The notes under the pieces are model-generated. The model made no database searches. It was not told where the DNA came from and saw nothing but the letters and a program-made list of their open reading frames with translations. A stretch of 64,000 nucleotides of DNA, from positions 496,001 through 560,000 of the forward strand of contig NZ_JBLEOY010000002.1 in NCBI RefSeq assembly GCF_048541835.1, in the 5' to 3' direction. Below are positions 17,892-26,583 of the stretch, piece by piece; the first letter of the stretch is position 1, and every line of letters begins with the position of its first letter. The stretch is from QIJE01 sp048541835. Its GTDB lineage: Bacteria > SZUA-79 > Acidulodesulfobacterales > Acidulodesulfobacteraceae. A program made the position numbers and the translations under genes.

Positions 17892-19322
17892 ATGGGTAAA
17901 ACAGCAGTATTTATCGGGATGATGTCGATACAAAAATATATCTTTGCATCAAACAAGCTCAAAGAAAATATAGGAGCATCCTATATAGTGAAAGATATCT
18001 TTAAGAATCTGGAAGAATTTGCCCATAGCTATATTGGCGGAGGAAATGCGCTTATTTACTTTGATTCATTAGAGGAGGCAAAAGATGCAATGAAAGATTG
18101 GAGCCGTACCCTGTTGCAGTCAGCCCCTGGTATTATTCCCAATATCACAATAGATGATACATTTGATGATAACAATTACTCCGAATCACGAACAAAACTT
18201 ATAAGAAAGGCAAAAATGCAAGAGAATAGAACAATACCGCAAACAGAACTCGGTTCATTTGGAATAACGACGGATTGTCCGAGAAGCGGATTATCTGCTG
18301 AAATATGGGGATATAAACTGCCTAAAAATGAAGAAGGTTATATTTCTTCAGCAAATTATACGAAAATTTCAGCATCAGAAAAATCTAATGCCGAGCTCCA
18401 AGAAGAGTTCGGTTCTGTTATAGGTGATTTTAAATTTACCGATGAAATGGATAAGTTGGGCGGTTCGGCGGGTGAGAATAATCATATTGCAATTGTTCAT
18501 ATTGATGGCAACGATCTTGGAAAAAAGTTTAAGGAAGAAGCAAATGAGGAAGGGGTAAAGGCATTTTCAACAAAATTAGAAGAGGCGGTAGAAAATGCTT
18601 TTAAACAAACATTGAAAGAATTGATCAAATTGAAAAGCGAAGACAAAATTTCATTTAAAGAAAATTACTTGCCTGTTCGTCCGATAGTCATCGGCGGAGA
18701 TGATATAACATTTGTCTGCGATGCCAGGGTGGGCATGTTTCTCACTGTAGAATTCATCAAAGCCTTTGAGAATCAGGGCATCTGTAAAGAAAAAAGCATA
18801 ACGGCATGCGCGGGCATTTCTATTGTAAAAACCAAATATCCCTTTTATAGGGCTTATAAGATGGCGGAAGCCCTCTGCAAAAATGCAAAGATGGTAAGAA
18901 AGGAGTCAAGGAAAGAGGAGGGCAGTTCATTCATAGATTTTCATATTTCATTTGGCGGATTGGGCGGAAGCCTTGAAGAGATTAGGGATGCTAATTATAA
19001 AAGCGCCGATGGTCAGACCCTTTATATGAGGCCATACTCAATCAATAATATGCAGAAATTGTTAGGATGCTTAACAGAGATATCTGAACTTCCCCAATCA
19101 AATATAAAAAAACTAAGAGAAGCGTTATATGACGGAGAAACTGCTACGGTCGAATTTATTAAAGAGTTGGAATATAGATATAAAAAATTACCCTTTTTTA
19201 GTCATTCCGATGAATCTATAAAAGGGTTCTCAAATGGTAAGAGCCCGTACATAGACATGATCGAACTGATTGATTTTTATCCAAAAAACACTTCTAAATC
19301 TAAAACAGGGGGAGATCAATGA
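17892..19322 (+). CDS. cas10: Type III Cas10, short HD-less form with GGDD cyclase motif
   Basis: Cas10 is the large subunit of type III complexes and makes cyclic oligoadenylate after RNA target binding. This one is 476 residues, well short of usual Cas10 proteins, and starts directly with FIGMMSIQKYIFASNKLKENIGASY without an HD nuclease domain. The first palm has HIDGNDLGKKF near residue 205, and the active-site GGDD lies near 268-271 (VIGGDDITFVCD). CAGISIVKTKYPFYRAYKMAE follows in the usual place. A GGAGG Shine-Dalgarno precedes the ATG. Its stop overlaps the next ATG (ATGA). The motifs predict a signalling-competent complex lacking Cas10 DNase activity. Confidence 0.85.
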   Translation: MGKTAVFIGMMSIQKYIFASNKLKENIGASYIVKDIFKNLEEFAHSYIGGGNALIYFDSLEEAKDAMKDWSRTLLQSAPGIIPNITIDDTFDDNNYSESRTKLIRKAKMQENRTIPQTELGSFGITTDCPRSGLSAEIWGYKLPKNEEGYISSANYTKISASEKSNAELQEEFGSVIGDFKFTDEMDKLGGSAGENNHIAIVHIDGNDLGKKFKEEANEEGVKAFSTKLEEAVENAFKQTLKELIKLKSEDKISFKENYLPVRPIVIGGDDITFVCDARVGMFLTVEFIKAFENQGICKEKSITACAGISIVKTKYPFYRAYKMAEALCKNAKMVRKESRKEEGSSFIDFHISFGGLGGSLEEIRDANYKSADGQTLYMRPYSINNMQKLLGCLTEISELPQSNIKKLREALYDGETATVEFIKELEYRYKKLPFFSHSDESIKGFSNGKSPYIDMIELIDFYPKNTSKSKTGGDQ

Positions 19323-19972
19323 ATGAATATAAGATAAAAATAGATTTTAAATCAGATGTGCTTGTTGGAATAGGGGAGGGTTACGGCACAATTGTGGATT
19401 CGGATGTCGTGCTCGATGAAGTTGGGTTGCCCTACATTCCATCAAAACGAATAAAGGGTATTATGCGTGAATCGGCCGAAGAGGTCAACGAAATGCTCGA
19501 ATCTTTTAATATACATATTGACATTGATAAAATATTCGGGACTGCGGGGGCGGCGGAGGGGGCGCTTCATCTCTCAAACTTTTTTTTAACGGAATATGAA
19601 GATTGCAAGGCATGGTTTAAATATCTTATCAACGATAAGAATATCATCAATAAGCAAAACATTACCGAGCAGCTCACATCATTAAGATATTCAACCGCCA
19701 TTGACATGGGAACAGGATGTGCCAAGGAGCATTCTTTAAGGATAGAACGAGTGATTGAGAAGGATAATACCTTTATCGCGCATGCAGATCTCTATGAAAG
19801 TTCTGAGATTTATTTGGCTCTGATATGTCAAAACATACGCAGAATGGGTACCAAGCGGACGAGAGGCTTAGGTGAAATAGATGTTGTCCTGATGAAAAAC
19901 GAAAAATCTCTTAACGATAATGCTATAAAGTTCTTAAAAAAGGGGGCGAATTGTGAAAGCGATAATGTATAA
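19319..19972 (+). CDS. Csm3-like Cas7 subunit of the type III-D complex
   Basis: This is a 217-residue RAMP protein expected to line the crRNA and cut target RNA at 6-nt steps. It has the hallmark strand YKIKIDFKSDVLVGIGEG and the loop VDSDVVLDEVGLPYIPSKRIKG; the Asp in VDSD sits where Csm3 has its catalytic Asp. The Gly-rich GTKRTRGLGEI lies near the C-terminus. The gene overlaps cas10 by 4 bp and csx10 by 20 bp, so the three are probably translationally coupled. Confidence 0.82.
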   Translation: MNEYKIKIDFKSDVLVGIGEGYGTIVDSDVVLDEVGLPYIPSKRIKGIMRESAEEVNEMLESFNIHIDIDKIFGTAGAAEGALHLSNFFLTEYEDCKAWFKYLINDKNIINKQNITEQLTSLRYSTAIDMGTGCAKEHSLRIERVIEKDNTFIAHADLYESSEIYLALICQNIRRMGTKRTRGLGEIDVVLMKNEKSLNDNAIKFLKKGANCESDNV

Positions 19973-21437
19973 AATAAAAACTGTAAATCCGGTCATTATC
20001 AGATCTACAAGGGGTGATGCCAATATGGTGAATACCAAATCTTATATTCCAGGCAATACCGTCTTAGGCGTATTTACATCTTTATATATCGGAAAGAGAG
20101 AATTAAAGGATGCCCATAAGGACAGTATATTTTATGACTGGTTTTTAAAAGGCGATTTGACATTTACGGATGCTCACACATCAGATGATAAAAGAAGGTA
20201 TTTTCCAAATCCCTATTCGATAAAAGAAGAAAAATACAAGAGACATTTAGCCTATGATCTTATGTTTGAGGGCGATTCTTTTGATAAATCCACAAGATCG
20301 GGAGAAGCATTTATTGATATCGAAGGTTCAACTATTTACGATAAACCCGTTAAGAAATCTATTTCTTTTCATCACTCTAAGGAGGATAATGCAGACAATA
20401 AAATATTCAACTATGAATCGATTAATGCTAATCAGATTTTTGAGGGTAAAATTATCGGCAGCGAAGAACAGATTTCTGTATTCAAAGAATGTTTTCCTTT
20501 GAAGATTACGGCATATATGGGTTTGTCAAAGAACTCTCAATATGGAAGGGTCGCAATTGAATTAGCAGATGTGTCTGATTACTGTCAAGAGATAAAAACC
20601 GGCACTGAATCTAATGATAAGGATGTTGTGATGACACTTTTATCCGATACGATTATATATAATGATAATGGGTTTTCTACTGCCGATACGGATAACCTTG
20701 AGAAATTACTGGGTGTGAAAATAAAAAATTCCTTTATCAGAAAAGATGTGATAGAGCAATTTGTCGGAGTGTGGAAACTTAAAAACCAAAGTGAAACTGC
20801 TTTTAAGGCAGGAAGTTGTTTTAAGTGCGATATATTGCCGGGTAATTATGAAAAACTTCAGATAGAAGGTATTGGCGAAAAAATACATGAAGGGTTTGGG
20901 AGGGTTATTTTTGGATGGCAAGTTAAACAAGATGAATACTTAAAAAAATCAGAAAAAGAAACTTCTAAAAAACCGCAGGGCAGTCCGCCTGATTTTGTAA
21001 ACAAGATTGTAACTCAGATTATGCGAAACAGGATTAAAGATCAAGTTGTTTTAAAAGCCATGCAGGATAAAGACTCATTCTTCAATCTTCCGACAAAATC
21101 ATTATGCGGAAAAATGCAATCTATTGCGATGAATATTAATACGTTTGATGAGAACTTTAAGAAGGTTGCAAAAAACAAGATTGCGCGAACGCAACTTGAA
21201 AAATGTAACAATAAAGGAAAAGTTGAAAATCTCTTGGATTATATTCAGGGTAAAAAGTCTATTGTTGATATAGATAGTTTCTTAAACAAGATAGATAATT
21301 TGAACGAGTTTACTAATCCCTTAAAAAACAAAGATGGCTTTTCAAATGAGATGAAAAAAGTTTACCTGAGAACATTCTTTAATTTTATGCGGAAAGGAGT
21401 AAATGAGGAAAAGGAACAAAGGGGGGAGAGTAAATAA
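19953..21437 (+). CDS. csx10: Csx10 (Cas5-like subunit of type III-D), with extra helical C-terminus
   Basis: Csx10 is the Cas5-type RAMP of III-D complexes that caps the crRNA handle. Residues 1 to about 330 show the family pattern: MYKIKTVNPVIIRSTRGD, SYIPGNTVLGVFTSLYIGK, FLKGDLTFTDAHTSDD, then IHEGFGRVIFGW as the Gly-rich loop. Residues from about 340 to 494 are charged, mostly helical and low in Gly, unlike the RAMP part. They could supply the small-subunit (Cas11) role, since no separate csm2 or cmr5 gene was seen. GTG at 19953 follows AAGGGGGCG and overlaps the preceding gene. Confidence 0.75.
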   Translation: MKAIMYKIKTVNPVIIRSTRGDANMVNTKSYIPGNTVLGVFTSLYIGKRELKDAHKDSIFYDWFLKGDLTFTDAHTSDDKRRYFPNPYSIKEEKYKRHLAYDLMFEGDSFDKSTRSGEAFIDIEGSTIYDKPVKKSISFHHSKEDNADNKIFNYESINANQIFEGKIIGSEEQISVFKECFPLKITAYMGLSKNSQYGRVAIELADVSDYCQEIKTGTESNDKDVVMTLLSDTIIYNDNGFSTADTDNLEKLLGVKIKNSFIRKDVIEQFVGVWKLKNQSETAFKAGSCFKCDILPGNYEKLQIEGIGEKIHEGFGRVIFGWQVKQDEYLKKSEKETSKKPQGSPPDFVNKIVTQIMRNRIKDQVVLKAMQDKDSFFNLPTKSLCGKMQSIAMNINTFDENFKKVAKNKIARTQLEKCNNKGKVENLLDYIQGKKSIVDIDSFLNKIDNLNEFTNPLKNKDGFSNEMKKVYLRTFFNFMRKGVNEEKEQRGESK

Positions 21438-22804
21438 TGAGCGAAAATCATAAATTTGACAGGTATAAAATAGTATTGAATGGTATTATAAGCAATGTAT
21501 CGCCGCTTCTTGTCGGCGGAGGAGGAGACGAAGAGACCGACAGTGATATTTTGCGGGATAAAAACGGCAAACCCTTTATTCCGGGGGCTTCACTTGCGGG
21601 GATTTTGCGGCATCATCTATTTAAACATTATAAAGAATTCGAGAGTAATGATGCGAACGATTCGGGATTGACCCTTCTTGAAAGCTATTTTGGTTCTGCA
21701 AATTCTGACAATGGAAATATCAGCAAGATCATATTCAGCGATTTAGTATTGGTGAATGATGCACATATCCAAATCAGAGACGGAATTAGTATCGATAATA
21801 AAACAGGAATCACATTCTCTAAGGCAAAATTTGATTATGAGGTGATAGAACCGTGCGCCGAATTTAAATTTAAAATTGAAATTGGCGGAGATAACAGGGA
21901 TGAACTCTTGGGTTTTATCTCAATATTAGAAGATGATATCAGAGAAGACAAGATAACAATAGGCGCTAAAACAAACCTAGGATTCGGCAGGATTGCGTTA
22001 GAGGATAGCAGTCTCAGCTTTTATGATCTAAAAGACAAATGCGACATAATTAAATGGATTAAAAAAGAGGATAACCCCTTTGTCGGCAATTCGTTGAGGC
22101 AGTATAAATATCAATCGGACAGCTTTAGAATGGAGTTTGATTTTGTTATCAAGAATTCATTAATTATAAGACACTATTCAGATGATGCCGCCGCACCCGA
22201 TTCATCTCATATTAAATCTTCAGGACATAATGTTATACCGGGAACGTCTATGAAAGGCGCAATACGAGCAAGGGCCGAGAGGATTTTGAATACACTAAAA
22301 ACAGCAGACGGAAGTGAGTTGCTGTTAGATTGTATTTTCGGCAACCCTTCAAAACCAAGCAGATTAAAAATTAATGAGGTTGTTGTTGTTCAGAATGTTG
22401 TAAGCGATGTTCAGCAACGCATTAAAATTGATAGGTTTACGGGCGGAACGATAGAGGGGGCTCTTTTTGACAGTATGCCCATATTCGCTGAAGATACTAA
22501 GAATACCAATAAATTGATAATGGAGCTGTATAAGCCGATAGATACAGAGATCGGATTGCTGCTTTTAATATTAAAAGATTTATGGACAGGTGATTTGCTG
22601 ATCGGGGGAGAGAAAAATATCGGAAGAGGCGTTCTTGAGGGCAAGAGGGTAAAGATTTCACACAAAGATTTTAATGTGACAATAGATGACATTAATTCTA
22701 TTTCTGAATCAGACAAAACGAAACTTCAGGAGTATGTTTATGAATTTAATAGTTTTGTCACAAATGAGAACGATTCATCACAGAAGGGGGCCGTAAATGA
22801 ATAG
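21437..22804 (+). CDS. Double Cas7-type RAMP fusion protein of the type III-D complex
   Basis: The 455-residue protein contains two Cas7-like units. Unit one has LNGIISNVSPLLVGGGGDE, TDSDILRDKNGKPFIPGASL and NLGFGRIAL. Unit two has FDFVIKNSLIIRHYSD, PDSSHIKSSGHNVIPGTSM, FTGGTIEGALFD and NIGRGVLEG. Each unit retains an Asp just before the PG(A/T)S loop, as in RNA-cutting Csm3. The ATG overlaps the csx10 stop (TAATG). Fused Cas7 subunits are common in III-D and related systems, so one chain should cover two backbone positions. Confidence 0.8.
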   Translation: MSENHKFDRYKIVLNGIISNVSPLLVGGGGDEETDSDILRDKNGKPFIPGASLAGILRHHLFKHYKEFESNDANDSGLTLLESYFGSANSDNGNISKIIFSDLVLVNDAHIQIRDGISIDNKTGITFSKAKFDYEVIEPCAEFKFKIEIGGDNRDELLGFISILEDDIREDKITIGAKTNLGFGRIALEDSSLSFYDLKDKCDIIKWIKKEDNPFVGNSLRQYKYQSDSFRMEFDFVIKNSLIIRHYSDDAAAPDSSHIKSSGHNVIPGTSMKGAIRARAERILNTLKTADGSELLLDCIFGNPSKPSRLKINEVVVVQNVVSDVQQRIKIDRFTGGTIEGALFDSMPIFAEDTKNTNKLIMELYKPIDTEIGLLLLILKDLWTGDLLIGGEKNIGRGVLEGKRVKISHKDFNVTIDDINSISESDKTKLQEYVYEFNSFVTNENDSSQKGAVNE

Positions 22805-23354
22805 AATTGAAAATGGTTTGAAATGGACGAGTATCAAAAGCAGCACCAAAACCAAGTTGATATTGGAGGATATTAAAGAGATAAAGGGTTATATAAAAGG
22901 AGAATCCAATGTCGTTGCATATCTTGATAATGAGGTATTAATCGGCAGGTATGATGGCAATTTTAGCTTTCCGGAAGACAAACGGATAGAAAAACGATTT
23001 ATCAGGAGACTGCGTATATTCAATAAAGATGAAGAATTGCATCTATGGCGTTCCAACGGCAGATTAAATGGACGATACAGGTCTGATAGCGAAGGTGAAG
23101 AAACTTATGCTATTGAGGCGAATCAGGTTATTTTTGGAACTAAGGCAGAGATTTGCAACGAATATACCATTTTAACCGAGCAAAGGGGGACAAAAATAAC
23201 AATTCCTGGAAAATGGGAAACAGATAACAAAAGAATGAGGGTAGCGATTAAAACGAGACACTATATAGGTTATAAAAATGGCTATCAGGCTGCATACGTC
23301 GATGTAAGGTTTGTGAAATTTGTGCAATTGCCACTTATGGAGGGAGAACGATGA
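22797..23354 (+). CDS. csx19: Type III-D accessory protein Csx19 (TIGR03984-like)
   Basis: This 185-residue protein shows the features I associate with TIGR03984/Csx19: a LHLWRSNGRLNGRYR segment with the conserved LW and the arginine-rich stretch, a downstream VIFGT, then EQRGTKITIPGKW. Csx19 is a marker of type III-D loci; its role is unclear, probably a complex component. It overlaps both neighbours (8 bp upstream, 4 bp downstream), consistent with co-production. No catalytic motif is visible. Recognition is by pattern and context only. Confidence 0.72.
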   Translation: MNRIENGLKWTSIKSSTKTKLILEDIKEIKGYIKGESNVVAYLDNEVLIGRYDGNFSFPEDKRIEKRFIRRLRIFNKDEELHLWRSNGRLNGRYRSDSEGEETYAIEANQVIFGTKAEICNEYTILTEQRGTKITIPGKWETDNKRMRVAIKTRHYIGYKNGYQAAYVDVRFVKFVQLPLMEGER

Positions 23355-25381
23355 TGGAGAAAGCAATTTTACTAACAAGAAAATCTAAAAAGGGCAAGCT
23401 CATTGCAGAAGTAAAGATTGGAGATAATCAACCGATGGCCATTCAGGAGGGGTTTGTTGTTGATATGGATATGAATAACGAAGCATGCGAGGTTGAAAGA
23501 GTTAGCGGATTAATTACAAGAGTTTTAATTAAAGGTAAAGAATTAGAATTAAAGGCGAGCAAGAATAAAGCTAATGTCTCCAATAAAGCTAATGTCTCCA
23601 AAGCAACTGCCCCATATAACTTTGTGCCATTAAATGAGCAAACAGTTATGCAGGATGAACCTGATTCGTTTGATAAATACTACGGAAACACGGGATATAT
23701 AGGTATGGAAATTGAGACAAAAACGCCGCTATATATCAGAAGATCCGGAAAAGAAGGCGAAGCGGGGGACTCAGATTTCTACAAGCAGGCGGGCAAGTAT
23801 CGCATCCCCGGAAGTTCCCTGCGGGGAATGATTCGAACGATGGTTGAAATAACAAGTTGGAGCAGGTTTGGGTATTCGATAGCCAGTGATGACGAAGGCA
23901 AGGGGATAAAATACTTTTATCGTACATTTGGGTCGAAGGTTGTGAAAAATGATTATAGTAAATGTTTTATCGGAGGGGATAAAGCAAACAATCTTTATGG
24001 CAAAGTAAAAGCGGGCTATTTTTATAAGAAGGGGCTTAACAGCTACGAAATAAGATCGGCAAGTATTATCGGTAAAAAACAAATTTTTAGGGTAGAAGAT
24101 AATTTGGTTGTAGAACAGGGGTTGAATAAAAGTATTTCCATTAAAGATCCTGAAAGTCATAAATTCAAATTAAATAAGGATTATGACGAAAAGTCTGAAC
24201 ATGTTTATTTTAAGTATAGAGAAGAGACAGCCCATAAGCATACGGTACCCATGGAATATACTAAGGTTACGATCAGGAAATATGACGGAAATCCAAAGGC
24301 AGATGAAGAATTTGAAGGATATTTAATCTGTTCCGGATATATGCCGAACAACGAAAGAGGAAAACATCTGCATTGGGTTATTTCTCATGAAGATACAAAT
24401 CCGAAAATATTGAAGATTAGCAAGGATTTGATGGATGCTTACAAAGATGATTGCGATAGAATAAAACCTGCAAAAGACGACAAGGAATCAAAGATAAAAG
24501 GAAATGCAGTCCCATGTTTTTATTTGACGGATGAGCGCGGGGATGTTAAGAGTTTTGGTTTTACAGGTTATTTTAGAATTCCTTACGAAAAGAAAGTAAC
24601 GGATTTTTTACCTAAAGATACACAATGCGGTGTTGATATTGCTGAATCTATTTTCGGAGACAAAGATAGCTTTATGACGCGTGTGTTTTTTGAAGATGCC
24701 CTTTTAGCTGAAAATTCCGCTGATAAAGTAACTACAAGTTATAAAATACCTAAAATACTTTCAGGACCAAAACCGACATCATTTCAATTATATTTGGAAC
24801 AAAGTACAAATGTTATAAAAAACTACAACGATCAAACTAAAATTAGGGGCAATAAACTCTATTGGCATCAAGATGGAAATAATTGGGATGAACGTGCCAT
24901 AAAAGGGAATGAAACACAATATACCAAAATTAAACCGATTAATGCAGGTGCCAAATTTCAAGGCAGGATAAGATTCGAAAATCTGAGTGATGTTGAAATG
25001 GGAGCGCTCTTATTTGTGCTTGACCTGCCGGAAGGTTTGGCGCATAAAATCGGAATGGCAAAGCCGTTGGGCTTGGGATCCATTAGGATGAATGCAAAGC
25101 TGTATCTTTCCGACAGGGGTGATAGATATAAAAATCTTTTTGCCGAATGGAACGGTTTGACGGAGGAAAGCGGAAAGGTGGAGCAATTTAAGCAGAAGTT
25201 TGAAAAATATATTTTTAATAAAATCGGAGAACGTAAAGACAGTTTATGGGAGACAGGCCGTCTTAAAGAGTTGAGAAGGATGCTTGATCTTGCGCATAAG
25301 CCGAATGCCCATAATATTGGATATATGGATTTACAGCAATTTAAAGAAAGAGGTGTTTTGCCATCTCCGACGGGTGTCTGA
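23351..25381 (+). CDS. Large RAMP-superfamily protein of type III-D (TIGR03986-like)
   Basis: The 676-residue protein completes the III-D set. An N-terminal beta-rich segment (about 1-100, with two near-identical KANVSK units from a short repeat) precedes a Cas7-like domain with YIGMEIETKTPLYIRRSG, GDSDFYKQAGKYRIPGSSL and RGMIRTMVEI. A long insertion follows, and the C-terminal half ends the fold with AHKIGMAKPLGLGSIRM. The Asp in GDSD again precedes the PGSS loop. ATGATG at the start overlaps the csx19 stop. It is the last cas gene; 34 bp later lies the truncated apbE. Confidence 0.78.
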   Translation: MMEKAILLTRKSKKGKLIAEVKIGDNQPMAIQEGFVVDMDMNNEACEVERVSGLITRVLIKGKELELKASKNKANVSNKANVSKATAPYNFVPLNEQTVMQDEPDSFDKYYGNTGYIGMEIETKTPLYIRRSGKEGEAGDSDFYKQAGKYRIPGSSLRGMIRTMVEITSWSRFGYSIASDDEGKGIKYFYRTFGSKVVKNDYSKCFIGGDKANNLYGKVKAGYFYKKGLNSYEIRSASIIGKKQIFRVEDNLVVEQGLNKSISIKDPESHKFKLNKDYDEKSEHVYFKYREETAHKHTVPMEYTKVTIRKYDGNPKADEEFEGYLICSGYMPNNERGKHLHWVISHEDTNPKILKISKDLMDAYKDDCDRIKPAKDDKESKIKGNAVPCFYLTDERGDVKSFGFTGYFRIPYEKKVTDFLPKDTQCGVDIAESIFGDKDSFMTRVFFEDALLAENSADKVTTSYKIPKILSGPKPTSFQLYLEQSTNVIKNYNDQTKIRGNKLYWHQDGNNWDERAIKGNETQYTKIKPINAGAKFQGRIRFENLSDVEMGALLFVLDLPEGLAHKIGMAKPLGLGSIRMNAKLYLSDRGDRYKNLFAEWNGLTEESGKVEQFKQKFEKYIFNKIGERKDSLWETGRLKELRRMLDLAHKPNAHNIGYMDLQQFKERGVLPSPTGV

Positions 25382-25415
25382 TAAATATTTAAGATTTTAA
25401 CTACATTCTATAGGT

Positions 25416-25880
25416 TTGCCGAATGCAAGATTGAGGGCAAACGCTGTAAAAATCATTGCCAAGACTCTTTATAATTATGTCAGGTTTGACAAAATTTTCA
25501 TGCTTGGAACATCCGGGTTGCTGGACCCGTTAGACAGGAATAAAATAATCAAGGTCATTAGGCTGACGAATTCCTCCGTTGAGACCTCTGCAAACTACGA
25601 GAACCATTTTTTTTACAAGGGCAAATCTTACGGACATATAATGAACCCTGCAACGGGAATGCCTGCCGAAACAGATACACTGAGCGATACCATTATAGTT
25701 AAAAACAAAGATTTCAAGTTCCCTTCGACTGTTGCCGATGCGCTTTCCTGCTCTTTTTTTATCTTGAACAAAAAGCAAATATCTAATGTTATAAATAAAT
25801 TCAAAAAACCGGTCAAAGTTATACTCATAAAAAAGCTCAAGGGGCATTTAGAAATATATAATTTATCGTCTAACAGTTAA
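25416..25880 (+). pseudogene. 3' remnant of apbE (FAD:protein FMN transferase)
   Basis: ApbE attaches FMN to exported flavoproteins and normally has over 300 residues. Only the C-terminal part remains here: LTNSSVETSANYENHFFYKG, GHIMNPATGMPAE (the family HxxDPxTG-like motif), and STVADALSCSFFIL. The N-terminal nucleotide and Mg-binding parts are missing. The segment before about residue 45 (FMLGTSGLLDPLDRN) matches the family poorly, so the break may lie there. There is no good ribosome site. The remnant starts 34 bp after the last CRISPR gene on the same strand, so the locus probably joined here by recombination through apbE. Confidence 0.75.
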
Positions 25881-26011
25881 ATGTTCAGAGTGAAACATAG
25901 TTTGTCCCTCCAAAACTCTAATATATTAATATGAAATACTAAAATATACTTTTGGTCGAAACGTCGGTGTGGCATTAAGAGGATACATTGGCAAATGTAG
26001 CGGTTTATTTC

Positions 26012-26040
26012 TTGACGAATTCATAATAATTGTGTATCAT
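26012..26040 (+). promoter_or_regulatory. Predicted sigma70 promoter of smpB
   Basis: TTGACG at 26012-26017, a 17-nt spacer, and TATCAT at 26035-26040, about 26 bp before the smpB ATG. It separates the smpB/tlpA unit from the CRISPR train. The 131 bp before it, after the apbE remnant, show nothing recognisable. Confidence 0.6.
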
Positions 26041-26065
26041 TCCATATAATCTATATAATACAATA

Positions 26066-26539
26066 ATGTCTATCACAATACGTAAGCAAGGTATAAAAAT
26101 AGTAGCGGACAACAGAAAGGCATCGTTTCTTTATGAAATTATTGAGAAATACGAAGCCGGAATTTCGCTTTACGGTCCGGAAATAAAATCGATAAAATCC
26201 GGCAAGATAAACCTCTCTGACGGATACGTAATAATAAAAGACGGCGAAGCATTTCTCCTTAATGTTCACATAAGTCCTTATGAAAAGGCAACGAGGGAAA
26301 ATAAAGATCCGTTAAGAACCAGGGTTTTATTATTGCATAAAAATGAAATTTTGAGGCTTTACGGGAAGACAAAAGAAAAGAATCTTACCATAGTTCCATT
26401 AAAAGTATATTTAAAAAGAGGTAGAGCCAAGGTTGAAATTGCGCTTGTAAAAGGGAAAAAGATTTACGATAAGAGGGCGTCTATAAAAGAAAAAGAGTGT
26501 AAGAGAGAGATGGAAAGGGCGATTAAAAACAGGAGATGA
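26066..26539 (+). CDS. smpB: SsrA-binding protein SmpB
   Basis: SmpB brings tmRNA to stalled ribosomes for trans-translation. The 157-residue protein has the whole family pattern: IKIVADNRKASFLYEIIEKYEAG written in parts as NRKA and YEIIEKYEAGI, GPEIKSIKSGKINL, HISPYEKATRENKDPLRTR, IVPLKVYLKRGRAKVEI and a basic C-terminal tail KRASIKEKECKREMERA. The ATG at 26066 is chosen because the protein family starts near here and upstream codons (CIIPYNLYN) do not fit. No tmRNA gene was recognised in the window. Confidence 0.95.
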   Translation: MSITIRKQGIKIVADNRKASFLYEIIEKYEAGISLYGPEIKSIKSGKINLSDGYVIIKDGEAFLLNVHISPYEKATRENKDPLRTRVLLLHKNEILRLYGKTKEKNLTIVPLKVYLKRGRAKVEIALVKGKKIYDKRASIKEKECKREMERAIKNRR

Positions 26540-26583
26540 AAGCGAGTAATAACAATATAACAAATGAAAAAAAGGGGGGGTAA

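Noticed and set aside
25530..25847. Minus-strand frames opposite the apbE remnant
   Set aside because: The plus-strand reading carries clear ApbE motifs; the reverse frames are shadows.
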